From Prochilodus magdalenae (Eukaryota > Chordata > Actinopteri > Characiformes > Prochilodontidae), in contig JAMWET010003560.1 of the NCBI GenBank assembly GCA_024036415.1, positions 140,001 through 204,000 of the forward strand: DNA of 64,000 bases, written 5' to 3'. The notes below the pieces were generated by a model, which searched no databases, was not told the DNA's origin, and saw only the letters and a program-made list of their open reading frames with translations. A program made the position numbers and the translations under genes. Positions 38,846 to 53,164 of this stretch are shown here, in pieces; the first letter of the stretch is position 1, and every line of letters begins with the position of its first letter.

Positions 38846-41800
38846 GTCACAGTAAAGTGTCAGACTTTGTAGTGAACGATGAGAAATATATCCCTGCGGT
38901 ACATTTGGCCTAATATATATTTTCTTAGCTGACATGTAAATGGCGGAAACTGAAAGGCAACATAGTCTCAATATCTACATTACATATAAACCTCTGTGGA
39001 TAAGTGTATGTTCATTCTGTGGACCAGTGTACTGTGTGTACTGTGTGTATTGCAGACATTCTCGCCCTCAGTTCCCTATCACCTCCACTGTAACGAAATC
39101 TGACACCTTTCCAGTGTAGCAAGTCCAACCACTCTGATTGGCTTTGTTAACGTTGTTTGTTTATAAGTAAGAATGGCCAGATTAATAACCTCTTTTTGTT
39201 CCAACACCTTTCAACACGTCCTCCTCCTTTAAATCTACACTCTAGAAGCTATTGATAAATTAGGTGACAGTTATTAATACAAGAAATGATTCAGTCCTGT
39301 GAGCCATTTTACTTTACAAACATTTACTAGATTTGGCTGTGACATGCGTGTGCCCTACCCTCTGGTCTGGTTAAATTGGGCAGTTTAATGGCTGATCCAG
39401 CACTGAAGAGAGCTGGTGACAACACAACTGTAGCTTCTTATAGTTTAGATGTGTGAGTGAGTGCAGGTGATAGAACTGAAGCTGCAAGATATAGAGGTGT
39501 GATATGTCAGTACACACCACCTATAACAGGAGAAGGTGTGTGTGTGTGCTAGAGAGTGAGAGAGAGAGAGCAGAAAAACACTCAGTATGGTATAGGTGCA
39601 CTAGACAGAGCATATTAACTGGAAGATGTTCCTGTATGTATTAACCCTTAACGAGGTCCAGAGTTATTACTGCTGTTCTGCTATATATTCAGTGTGTATC
39701 CTATAAGTATTGTACAGTGCTCCCGGTCAACTGCCATGTTTTTGTGGGTTTTCTAAGTGAATGTAAGTTATGTGTCATGTAAAAGAAAATACACTTCTAC
39801 TCTGAATGCAGTTATTGTTTATGTGCTCAGTTTTAAAGGGAATCCTGTATAGTATTTCAGTATTTCCCAATAATTCAATATTTAGGATGAAAATAAAGTT
39901 AATCAGATTGGCTGTCTGTTCTACAGACACTTACTAAATTTGTCTTTACAGTGGAGATGATGGGTTCACAGGCATCACAATGCTTAATGCTTGTTTTAGG
40001 CAAAGACCTTCAAAAAAATTAAAATAATGCCTTAGGCATCTCAGAATATCAACAAAACATGTAATTTGACCAGGGCATCCAAACTTGTCCATATGTCTGG
40101 ACACCATGAGCTATACAGGCAGTTACCTAATGTAGTCTGCGTTACACTCTGTATTGCCAAACCAGCCTAGCCTTTCATAGAATAAATCTCTCATCTACAT
40201 TCTTGATAAGACATATATCCCTTTGTATTATGATGCATAAAACATAAATATGCTTGATGTCTACTTGTGTCGTCGTAAGACTCAAAATATAAAAACTAAT
40301 TTGGTCACTGCTTATTTATGATAGGTTTAATTGCTGACATCTGCCCTAGCCTATCAATAGTACTTTCTGCAGAACTCTTTACCGTCTATGGGACAGAATC
40401 AAATGCTTTCCTCATTATTATTAGTCTAAAACAGGTACGTTATACAGTGACAAGCAGTCAACCAAAGCATTTTCAACTGTTGACTTTTTGTGTGATTATA
40501 AAAATGTGTCCCCGCCAGCAGTAAACTAGCCAGATATCAATCGAAAGTGGACCAAGACCCCTGTTTTTGTCTGCTGAATGAGGGGTACACTGTTCACACC
40601 TGCCAAAACTAAGGAACATGTTTGGTGGGTTGGCAATGAAACAGGCTTAGTGTAAAAGCTTACTTAAGCTGTTTTAAGATCTAGTTTAGGATTTACTAGT
40701 ACTATACCTAGTAAATCCAAACGAGTTTATGCCATTGTACTATTTTCCAATGATTGTGTGCCAAAGTTCACCAAACTACAATTACAGAAATGTACACATG
40801 GATACACATGCCCTGTGACTGCATGCTATCATGACTGTAAACTGTAAAGAAAATAGAGATGCTTAACATCAGTGTGTGTAACAGTCACTGGCCATAAACT
40901 GTACATCATATCTACTTACTTCCTTATGGCAGGTTTGTCAGCTTCTAGATCTGCAAGAAACAATATAAGCACCCGTAATGATTCAGGAGGTAAAACGGGC
41001 AGATTATATGGACAGTACAGCGCTAACATGCTGCTAGAAGATGCATAAAGGCATGCTCTCTTGTGAATTTCCCTCATTTGGTGCAGACCATCACAAAATG
41101 TGTTCCCCGCCAGCTGTGAATTGAAAAGAACTAAGACTTTCAATCTTGACCTTTGTTTAGTGTGGAGGGTTCACACCTGTCTAAACATAGCAAACTAAAG
41201 AAAGCGCTTGATATGTCAGTACCTAACAAGGTATGTGCTAAAGCACACCTAATCTGCTCTAAGTACATGTAGCTGTTATTAGCAGTAATGCTCCTCCTAC
41301 ATGCAGGCTGTAGAAGGCAGCAGCCTGTCGCCCTCACTCTGACTTACACAAACAGCGAGTTATCATCCTCACTGATGCTGGTGTAGGAGTGGAGCTGTTG
41401 CAGTGTGGAACAGGGAGTGTGAAAGAGGACTGAAGCATTTTTTTCCCTCCTCTGGTCTGACAGCTGCAGGGGCGCATGGTCAACTATCTGCTGTGTGTGT
41501 GTACGGGGGTGCCGTGGCAGTGTCACAGAGAAGTTTTCCTCCCTCTTGGCAGTGCTGCTCCTCAGAGATAAGCTGTGCTCTGGGACTCTGCCCTCAGCAT
41601 GACTAACATACTCCTCCGTCTCCCGCTCCACCTCGCCCTCTCTACTCTCACTCTCTCTATATATCTCTCTTTCTATATGGATATCTTCCTCTGTGTTTCT
41701 CTCGTTCTCTTTGTATTGCGCCCTCTCTCGCTTCCTTCCCCTATACCTTAAAGGCCCAAATAGTGCGGAAAACTGAATATTCCTCAGTTTTTTAGGGGAA

Positions 41801-44800
41801 TCCTGACTATTAAGACATATAGGTCCCCGTATGGTGAACATATCCAATACCATAAGAATATGTTAAATAAGCCAAGCAGTTTAACTCTAATACTCTAATA
41901 ATCAGGCTTTCCGGTGCAGTGGTTTATTATCACATCCAGTGGCACGTCCAGATAAAAAAGCCAAGTGCCATATTTAAACTCACACAAACCAAGAGACTGT
42001 GCACTGTAAATAATTCAACAGTAGTGCAGTTAACATATATTAATAGATATGTTCATAGATGCTCAATATGTGCAATTAGTATATGCATAGACAAAGTGGC
42101 AGTGCATAGTGATGTAAGTACAGAGATGTTGTAATATCTAGCTGGTGCTCAGTGAGCCTGTCCCGTTAATGTCCCGGCACAGTGAAGAGGTGTTCTACAG
42201 TGTGATTGTGGAGTATGCTCATTTCCTCATGTACACAGCCTCTGTGTTGGCCCTACAGTCTAATTAGTTTGTATTGGGCTGTAGTATCTTAGTAGCAGCA
42301 CAGATGCTTGCAGATGATCTGTGCTGCCGTGGTGCAATGCCTTTTGTTGACATTGATGACTTATCCTTTGACGTCCCTTGGTTGTAGTAAAAAGCCTGAA
42401 TGGAACCAGTTTAAGATCCAGGGTTCTTTTGGTTGAAAAGGGGTATGTATTATCCATCCTGGCCATCCCTGATGCACCCGGCGACCACTGAGGCCTCAGA
42501 AAATTTCAGAAGATGGCAAATGTCTGACTTGAACTTGAAGTCAGTGGTGAACAGGGTGTAGAGGAAGGTCAGAGCACAGGTCCCTGAGATGATCCAATGC
42601 TGTTGACCAGACAATCAGACTGGCAGGTTTACAGCTGCATATAATGGATTCTTACAGACAGGTAATCAAAGACCCAGATGATCATAGACTTGTCCACCTA
42701 TATTTTATCCATCTTCTCCCCCAGCATGAGTAGATGGATAGTACTGAATGTCACTCTGGTTTTGTTGTGGCTTAAATAGGAGTGTGCCTTCTGCAGTTAA
42801 TTATTAACAGTGTCATCCACGCCTACCTGCTGTTGATAAGCAAACTGCATCAGGACCAAGAATGGGCTGACCTGAGTTTCAAGATGCCATATTTCATATA
42901 TAGACAGCTGAAAAAGTTTTAAACAATGATGTACGATTTGTAGATCGCTCACTAGCTATATTCAGGGTAGTACAGGTATTCACACGGGTAGTACAACATC
43001 ACACGGTAGTAGTATTAAAGTCCTGTAACCCCTCCAGTGTTTTAATCCCTGAGTCACCTCATACCTTGTAAAGTCGAGTTTTCCACAGCAGTTTACTTGA
43101 AAACTAGGTAAGGAATTGATAGAAGTGCTTGTAGATAGCAGCAGCTCACTCTATTGGCCAAAACAAGCACAACACGAGACGCCTGCCTGTCTGCTCTGCT
43201 GACAGGTTTCTCGTGTTACTTAAGGATTGAGTGATGACCTTATAGTATTGCGAAATACATTTCCTACTATACTCTAATCTCTCTCTGTCTCTCTTTCTCT
43301 GTCTTGCTCTCTCTCTGCAGGTAGCGGTACACATCACAGATGAGAATGACTGCACTCCAGAGTTTATACACTCCATCTACAGCAGAGACAATGTCCCTGA
43401 GACCACTCCACCTGGAACCTCCCTACTGCAGGGTGAGTAAGCCCGCAGGGATTGTTCAAAGTATAATCTCACAGAGGTCACTCTTCCTCTCCATCTCTAT
43501 CTCCCTCTCTTTCTCCTTTTTTTATTTTTCTCCTGAGGCGATGGTGTGTGGGCGAGAGCCTGCTGAACGCAGCCCTGTAATTAAGAAATAATTAATTACA
43601 GCTTATGGCTGTGCGTTCCAGGTGGTAAATGGAACACAATCAAAGCTAGCTACGCGCTCTCAGGAGGTGGACGTCCCTCACCCTAGCCACTTTTTAACCT
43701 CTTTGCTTCTTATTTTCTCTCTTTTTTCCACTCACTGTGTGCTTCATTGTGCAGCTTCTTTTACGGTATTTTGCATAACCAGGATATCAACATCATTTCA
43801 TAGTATGACATCCCTAGGAGCTTCATCTGGCTAACACACAGCCTCTACGGTTTAGTGTTCCAACTGTCATAATCTGGTGTATCCAGTCTAACATCCATAG
43901 TTGAAGATTTCAAAAGCTATAAACACAGTTTTAAAATGTTGTAATACATTTGGGCATGTTTTTATTGAGGGCTTGCAATAACATGAAGGTGCGTTATGGC
44001 TTAAACTATAGTTTCAGATTTTTATTTGTTGTGTAATGCAGTATTCAGGTTAATATATTGGTTGGTATAGTGGATAACACTTCTAATCAAGTCAGGTTTA
44101 TATATATGTAGTTCCCTTTTACAACACGTTGTCACAAAGCAGCTTTACAGAGAATCAGAGAAGCACTCGTTAAAGTGCCCTCCCTGGCACGTACCCAATG
44201 CAATACCAGTAAGAATTTTTGGGCGATAATCCTAACCCTGGCTACAGTCATCATACTGTAAGTGGCTTGATTGGTTAGTACATTCCATCACTGGTAGAGT
44301 CATGTATCATCTATGGTTCTACAGGTGAGCATCATTTCCATTCTCTCCCCAAGCCCCCAAATGAGTCTGAACATCCCATAGGTACATGACTTTTTGGACA
44401 GCAAGTGTTGGTACAGCTGTGTGCATGTAAGTGGGTGATTGTCAGTGAACCAGCTCTGATGTGAGGACCACAGGCAGACCCCTGCCCCAGACGAAGATAT
44501 TCAGGGGTAATATGAGGGGGCAATGGTTGAGCAGAGAGGAGTGGGACGTCTGTTAAACATGGCCACTAATGGGAAGGACCTGTGGTTATCAGGCTCTGGA
44601 GACCCGTGTGACGATTCTACTACTGTAATTGAAAGTGTTTTAGTGGCCCTTAAAAAATGGATGATGTGTTTCACGGAATACGGAGCGAAGGCCCCTGGGA
44701 CACATTAGACTTTAAAGACATATCTGCCTGTTAACTTTTCCAGTGGTGTTACTCTCTGTACAATTGCAGTTTAGTATATACACTTATCCTGTGCCTACAC

Positions 44801-47088
44801 TCATTGGCCCTTTAATAGGAAACACCCACCATATAGAAACATGTTATAAGTCTACACTAATTGACTGTGGCACATCTGTTTATCAGTGCTCAATGTATCA
44901 TCCCTCTACCCCATCATCAGTGAACAGGAACATATGTGGTGCACATGAGTTATACAAAGTACAGTAGTACAGCAGTACATTAGTACAAAAGTATACAAAT
45001 AATTCATACATCTGATACAATATGCTTAATAACCTGTCGAAATGTGCATATCTAAATGTATCCAGACAGAAAATTAATGGATAGGTTACACACTAGATGT
45101 TGCAACTACATGAGTAACTAGCATTAGTAAATTCAAGTACTGATATTTAATAGGTAGTTCTGTCATACAAACTTATGTGTACAACAAATGGTGACGCTCC
45201 ATCATGCCAGATAATGTATCTCCAGCTCCACAGTCCAATGGTAGGGGTGTTTTTCAATAGAACAAGTAAAGCAATTCATGTTTTACCTATGCTTTAATCT
45301 TGGCAGACCAGCCTTCGTTTTCTTTATTCCCTGTCAGAAAAATGTTTTGTTAAGATATTTCTGAGGAGAACAGATAATAATCAGAAATAATCTATTTGCA
45401 TATGCCAGTGGAAAAAATTTAAGTAAGAGTTTCCAAATGTCCAACAATTATTAAATGATACTGAAAAGTGCTCACCGACACTGCTCCTGGAGATGTTCCT
45501 TAAAGTAGAATCACTCAACCATAATCTGCCACAACTACTCGTAAACTCTGTTATTGACTGTGTAAATCAGATTATTTACTGTTGGGGTTGGGGCAGCGTG
45601 ATAGATTCAGATTGGAGATATACAGTATTATGCAGAAAATTAGGCCTATAGAGAAAATGGGACTCCTAACATCTGTGCAAGGCCTGGTAGGCAACCAAAA
45701 CTCTCACAATCAGAACCACCAACTGAACACTTCAAACAGAGGTGCTTGAAAAATATCCTGCAGATTTCTGAAACGTGGACTGTGTATATACTTAAATGAT
45801 ATTCCCGTGCTGTTTGTAAATCAGTGTTTTATAGTATTTTAACCCTTCATAGGCATACCCAACGGGCCGCAATACCGGCCATTGCTATAATATTGGTCAC
45901 ACTGCGCATGGCAGTCATGACGCTGGAATTTGCTGGTCTAATAATAGCACTGCGTGGGTATTGTGTGGTGTGCGTATAATGCTTACATCATACAGAACTG
46001 TTACAAACCACACAACAAACCTGGCAAGCGGGTTCATACTTTCCGGATGTTTGTTGACGAGCTGTGTCATGACTTGATTGGGACAAACTGCTGAGTGCTG
46101 GTGCCCATGTCACGTCGCAAAACAGAAGGAAATGAAGCCTGGCTGCAAAATGAACACAACATCCCACTGCACTTGCAAGAGAGCAAATCCAGAAGCGAAG
46201 GACAAGGACCTGCCAAAGTGTGCTAAAGCGGTGTACTGGTGTAAATCGTGCACAGTGTTTCTGTGCATTGCCTCTGGTAATGACAACTGTTTTGAAGAGT
46301 ATCATTCAAAGGTTCAGATCTGGCGTTAGGTCAATAGGCCTGAAATGAAACTGTGGAGCTGAATACTATTTTGAATGCATTTTGAATACAAACTATTGCA
46401 TTTTGAAAATTGTTGAAAACAGAGGCCAGGGTTTAGTACCAAAACGCTGGGGAGGTCAGTGTTCAAAAGGTTAAAGGTGTTTAATTGTCAATCCAGTATT
46501 TGTAATGTATACAGATATACGGAGGTAATTCGGTGGGGGTTGTATGAGTACACGCATGTCAGCAGGTGCATGAGCATATAAGCTTGCTGACCTCACTGAA
46601 GAATTATGTATGCCAGTGTGCATGTGTAATGTTATCGCCCATCTCTGCATGCACCGGTGGTGACTGTATTAACGTTCTCTGCTCTGATGGCTGTGTGAGT
46701 ATTAAATAGTCGATAATGAGCTTTGAGGCCGGCCACTGGGAGAGTAAGAGGCTGCTGTGAGATTTGAATCCCACCGTGCTCCGTGCAGCCCACCGTTTCA
46801 AAGAGCCCACCACATCCCCAACAGAATTCCCGATGATTAATGATCTTTAATTTCGCCTTTGTTCTGCACCAGCCAGACAGAGCCAGGGAAAGAAGTAAGG
46901 CAAAGGAGACTGCCAGGAATAAGGAGAGGAATTCTGGTCCGCTGATGATCTGCTAGTGCGCATGCTTTCTGAAGCAGATGCACACATTTGGAATGCCAAC
47001 TGCATTTATGAAATTCAATTATGTTTACATATTGCCGTGCCGAGCAGAAACATGCTTCTTTTTTTTTTTTTAGGCTGTTGCTTCTGCT

Positions 47089-47124
<36 letters not shown>

Positions 47125-47228
47125 TCTCTCTTCCATATGCAAATAGAATGGATTTCTGTCTGTGATTCGACAGAGTTCTCTTCTGTTTTCGTTGTGGTTT
47201 GGAAAACAACTTTATATTCTGTGCATTC

Positions 47229-47269
<41 letters not shown>

Positions 47270-50200
47270 CTCTCTCTCTCTCTCTCTCTCACTCTCAACT
47301 GAGAAAGCAGCGGGTTCACACAAACAGCAGATGGAGCCGGTATTTGCTTATCGAATGTGTTCTGTTGTGCGAGAAAAAAAAAACAACATAAGAACGGTCT
47401 TTGACTGCACGGAGGAGCCGAGCAGAAGGGAGAGAAGATTATTATTGTTGTTTACCTTAAGTTGGGATTAGACTGTAAATTGGGTGCGGGCTTTTAATAG
47501 GAGCTAGCAGGAAGAGGAGCGAGAGACGTGCTCCAATTATCGAGCAAAAACTTTCCCGGCGAGGATTTAACAGCACGCCGGAGCGACACGGGCGAAGAAG
47601 TCGTCTAACCTCCCAGGCCACACCTCGCAGCCTCTCTCTCTCTCTCCCTCTCCCTTGCACGCCTGCCTCCCAGCTCCTGACTGCTGTGTTTAAATTATCC
47701 AAAGCTCCAAAGCCAGGTCTTCACACTAACACGTGCATTAAAAATGGAAATGGAGGCCTGTAGAGACGCTCCATTAGACCGCCTGGGTTAATGAACCGTC
47801 TGTTTGAATCCTGTCCTTAAACCTCCACTCTGAACACCAGCACACAAACATAAACACACAGACATACGACCTCACAGAGACGGAAAGAGTGGAAAAAAGG
47901 GACTAAGGTGTAAAAAGAGAGATAAGAGAGAGACAGAGCGAGAGCATGAGAGACAGACAGAGAGGTCGTAGGTAACAGCAGGGAGAGAAAGAAAAAGGTT
48001 GCAAAGGGAAGAGAGAAACAAGGAAAAAAGAAAGGGATGGAGAGAATAAAAAATAGAGAGGTAGAGAGAGTAAAAGACAGAGTGGGAAAGGAGAGACTGA
48101 CAGAGAGGAGAGAAGGAGAAAGAAAAGAGAAACTGAGACAAACAGGGAGAGAAAGAAAGGGCCTGGTAGAAAGACATGGTGAGACATGCAAGAAAGGAAG
48201 GGAGGAAGAGGAAGAAAAGGGGGAACAGAAAAGGTGAGAAGGACAGAAAGACGGAGTGGGAGAAAGGGACAGGTATAAATACATGAAAAAAAGATGGAAA
48301 GAAAAATAGAGATATTAAAGCGTAGAGTGTGACAGAGAAAAAAAGAAAGAGAGAAAAGAAAGCGATAGGAGAAGCTAAAGATCAAAAAGGAAACAGAGAG
48401 AGACAGGCGGGGGAGTCAGAGAGAGAAAAAAAGAGACGGAGAGAAAAATAGAAAAAGAGACAAAAGAGGAAAGAGAAAAAGAAACAGGTAGTGAGGGAGA
48501 TGGGGAGAGTGAGAGAGATGGAGAGAGACACAGAGAACAGAGTGTGTGAGCTTCCCCATCTGTGAGTGAGTGAACGAGCGAGTGAGTTAGCATGTATCTC
48601 TCTAACTCTGTATTTCCCTCAGAGATTAGAGGGTCTTCATCTGCCTCCACTAAATGAGCTCTCTGGCTGGGTGTGATGACAGCTTGCCCGAGGTAGAATG
48701 ATGCAGGACCCCGCCGCTGGCTCACTGCCTAATGACTGCAAAGCCTTCTTCAAGTTTTACTTTTGATCTGCGCCAGTCAACAGCCGCTTTCTCCCCGCCG
48801 CCGACAGATGGGCTCTTAAATTTATCAAATAAAGAATTGGCCCCCACGACATAGTTTTAATTAATATTGGCTCTTTTAACATGACAGAGCACTTAATTAA
48901 AAAAGCACTTACTGTACTCAATCCAACAGACTACAGCCACAAATGAGGCCCCCTCATCTCACAGGAGACCACATACGCGGAAAACACACACGTTAGCTCA
49001 GGGCCGCGGGCAGATGAAATATTTGCGTGTTGCGCTCTGTAACTGAAAAGAGAAAAACACGCAGTGAAGAGGCTTCCTGTTTGTGAGATGCTAGGGGAAA
49101 GGCCAGAATAAGCCATTTGTGGCCTTAGGCTATGAAAAATTTGAGCCCCTTCTGAGGTGAAGCTTTTATTGATTATATGTCGCCTACAAACGAAGGGCTG
49201 CTGACTTTGTTGAGGCGACTGGAGTGCGGTTCTCAGTCTTGCATGCACAAGCACGTATATATTGTTTCACTGTTTAAATGAGGGATTTGTAAGATGATGG
49301 GAGTAACACATCACCAGTGAATGCCTGGTCCCTTCTCATCCCGCCTTACTCCTGACTAGGCTAGAAGAGCGGTCCTTATAATGTTCACTGCCAAGAACTT
49401 CAGCCATCATTGCATTTACTGATCTTTTATTGGCCACCTGTTCTTAAATGGTCTAACTGCACATTAAAACTTGTAGTCCACAGGTCACAGGTCACAACTA
49501 GTAGCAAGTAGACCTGAAGTTCTCAAACCAGCTACCTCAACACTTATACATAGGAGAATGCTAGCTTAAACGAGGAGCGACGCAGCACCAACACATGTTG
49601 CCACTTGTTGGTAAATGAGCAGATACAGTCTTTGGAGACATACATGCATCATATAAGTAGAGTCATGTATTTTGGTGTTGGTGGCAGCTGATGTAGTTAA
49701 ACCAAACAGGAACTCTTGTGGGAGGAAGGGATTACATGGCAATATTGGAGCCAGACAAAATCTTGGCACGCAAACTCTATCTTTATCTTCACTCATTGCT
49801 CACTCTGGCTGCACTACTGACATAAAAAGGTGGAGCTGCAGAAGATACAGCCAAAGCCCTTTCAGTAGTTTGCATTATGAGCCAATGAGAAGTCATCGTG
49901 CAGAAGGAATAAAAATAAGCGCCTGCTTGTTAGTTCTGAGGGTGTAGGTTGGTTGGCCATGCACTGCTGTGAGATTTTTTGCCTAGCATTAGAGCTGGAG
50001 AAACGACATAAAGTGAGAGTGGGTGACTCTGTGTAGATAAAATGCAGCTTAATACTAAATGAGCTTGATGTTTGATAGTGAGCTCATTCCCACTTCACTC
50101 TGTTCCTCTAAATCGACTGAGAAGGAACTAGCATATCGTCGCTGTCCAAAGAAAAACAAGTATCTCCAAAATGGCAACTTTACAGGAGAGGCCAAAATCC

Positions 50201-53109
50201 AAACTGAATGACAATGTAAGTCAACGGAACCAGACGTCTTCCCATGTCATTTTGGGCCATTTCTGTTGGTTCATTCATCATGATATTTTCACACAGTGTC
50301 AACAGCAGATGTTGTGTTCAAATGATGCCTAAAAAAAAAAAAAATGGAGATACATGTTTTTCATTGGACAGCGACAATATTAGAGATTCAAACTTGTTTT
50401 TAACCTGTTGATTTAAGACCTCCTATGCTTTCAGAGCCTATGTAGCCATGGGGATGATGGAGAACCCCTGATTATTTATAATGACCGTCAAATCTCCCGT
50501 TCACCTGATATTAGTACAGCTCTCTGCATGACTTGGCAGAATAGATAGTATGACAGTATTTGCCTCACATCGTATCTCTTTCTTTACTTCTGTACTGATT
50601 GTAAAGAAGTGACATGCATGGGATTTGAAAGCTACTGATTCTTGCTAAGCCCCGCCCCTTTGTCTACTGCTTTTACATGTAACAAGCTCCTATGGTAGGC
50701 CAGTCAGCTTTGATTTTTGATTGTAAAGGTAAACAGCATTGACATTGTAAGTAATATTTAGAGTTTTACATCTAAAGATGAAGATAGGAGTAGACGACAC
50801 ACCTGAATCCTACCTACATCACATCATAATCAGAAGCATAACGTAAATGATAGGCTAAAGTTCACAGATCACACTCAGGTGCTAATATAGCTGTTGCTCT
50901 TCTGCAAAGTAGGTATATATACGATTACATGCATTTCAAGACATTTTGTAAGTACATGACAACAAACATTTGGAACCGCCACTGAGCAAGCTGTACCGTA
51001 TTGAGAATAAGCTTACAGAAAACAATGTACAATGCCTTAAATTTAAAAAACAGTCTGGGTGATCAGATTTTATCAGACCAGAAATTATTGCAAATTGATT
51101 TTTCTGTTTAATTACATTGGTATGAGGTTGTATAACATGTTGTATCCATAATACTTTGTATTACTATACATTGTATATGTAATTATTGAATTATAGTAAT
51201 CAACAGAAATCCAAATTAAATGAGTTTACCAGACATTCTAGTTAGATATGTGTGCCATGTTACCATAGAGCAGGCATATTTCATTTTTGACTGGTTTAAC
51301 TGGAGTGCTTTCTTAGGATATTGACCACATGCACAGCTCAAACTCTTTAAGCTTTCAAGCTGTCAATGCTAAGGCAATCAGTATTTAGATGAGGGCTTGT
51401 ATGTACAAATATATTAAAGAATAGTGCTGTGATTTTGTTTCTCTCATAGTGCTGGCCAGAGACTGTGACACCGGACTAAATGCAGAGATCTCCTACTTCA
51501 TTCAGAGTCTGGACTTTGGCGTCTCGGCTCAGGGGGTGGTGAGTCCCAGCCGGAAGCTTGATTACGAGAGGCCCAATCATATGTACGAGTGTGCCGTGGT
51601 GGCCGTAGACAAGGGCACACCCCCACGCACCGGCACCGCCTCCATTCGCATCCGCATGGCCAACGTCAACGACGAGTCGCCTGTCTTCTCACAGACTGTG
51701 TATGTATTCAAATATAGCCATGTTATTGTCTGTCTGGATATTTGACTATTGATAAAAGAACATACTGGAAATCTTTTTACATAAATGGGTTTAAACAACA
51801 GAAGGGCTTGAAATTTAGTTAGTGGTGACATTACAACAAGGTTATGAGATGATTTTGCTGTTTCTTTCCAAATAAGATTTAACCAGCGTTCTAATTAAAG
51901 GTGTTAACTTATTGCAAACCAACAAACAAAGCATATTCCTTACTTCAAATATTCCACGAAGCTGGGTGCCTGAGGTGTGTGTTTTATCTAACAGTCAGTC
52001 AGGCTTGTCTCCCCCTGTTTTTTTTTTTCATTTCCGTGTTCTATAAGTCTCTGTTTTGTCCTGCTGGTCTGCTCTTTTATGGGTACTGTAGGTTGTAGTT
52101 CTGATAGCTTCACTGTTCCTTGCTCCTGTGGGTTGGGAATGGGATTTCATGGCCCTTCCTTTGCAGCAGTAAGACGAATGGCATCAGGCTTGATGGGCCT
52201 GGCATTTCTTTAGAGTAGCCAGAAGGAGAAGGAGGCATTTGGACAGATTCAGCAGAAAGACAACAGACAGGGTAGAGCTGCTGAAACAGTGCGCGCGCAC
52301 ACACACACAAACACACTCAGACCTGAATTTCACACTGCTGCCATCCGGCTAGAAGTAAGACTAAGGATGACAAAGAGCTGGTGGTTCACTGTGATTACTT
52401 TCAACTTAGCAATCGTCAAACAAATCGTCACTGTCCAAAGAAAAAACACTATCTCCAAAATGGCAACTTCACAGGAGAGGGGGAAACCTGATTGAATTTG
52501 AATGTAAGTCAATGGAACCAGACAAAAACCTTTTTCCAAGCATGTTTTGGATATTTCTGGTGATCCATTCATCATGAAATGCCCACCCAACGTAAAGCTC
52601 ATGTGATCAAATGATGCCAAAAAATAAAAATCGGCCAAATAGGAGATACATGGTTTTATTGGACAGCGATGAAATGTAGCTTATTTAAAGACAGTGGACA
52701 CAGTGTTTAAACACTCCAGCAGCACTCCTATATCTGATCCACTCACACCAGCACAACACCACCATGTCAGTGTCTCTGCATTGCTGAGAATGATCCACCA
52801 CCCACATAACTGTCTGTAATTGCAGAACTACAAAGTACTCCTATTTGGTAAGATGACCTGCTAAAATAGTAAATGAGTGTAGACACAAGGAGGAGGTATA
52901 CTTGATGAAGTGTCTGGTTGGTGTTTATGTACAGTACAAATTACTCTTACGTTTGGACAGGGTATAAAATGTATGTGTCTGCTGTGGGTGGTGAGTTAGT
53001 TGTGGTGGTGCTGAGAGTTGCTCCAGTGCAGAAACTGCATGGTCGTTTGTGAGTGCCCTGGGACAAGCTTCAGAGGAAGCAGATGGTGACTCTGTGACGT
53101 TCAGGGACT

Positions 53110-53164
<55 letters not shown>

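Larger units (their letters stand above)
43433..51449. other. Intron 4, the longest complete intron
   Basis: 8 kb. Contains a LINE tail fragment (44090-44165), a piggyBac fragment (45839-46474), CT arrays (47092-47130, 47228-47290), a purine tract (47880-48535), an unusual unique stretch (48540-49260) and a MITE (50135-50380). No coding exon is needed: exon 4 and exon 5 join in phase and in domain order. Confidence 0.65.

Noticed and set aside
41344..41853. 169-codon minus-strand ORF in intron 3
   Set aside because: Glu/Arg-rich part comes from CT-rich DNA; the rest has no domain.
44740..45000. Possible dispersed repeat (CACTCATTGGCCC, TTTAATAGGAAACACC)
   Set aside because: Resembles known fish repeats only in short pieces; limits could not be set.
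47817..48385. Three overlapping minus-strand ORFs of 101-160 codons
   Set aside because: All frames are open because of purine bias; no protein-like composition.
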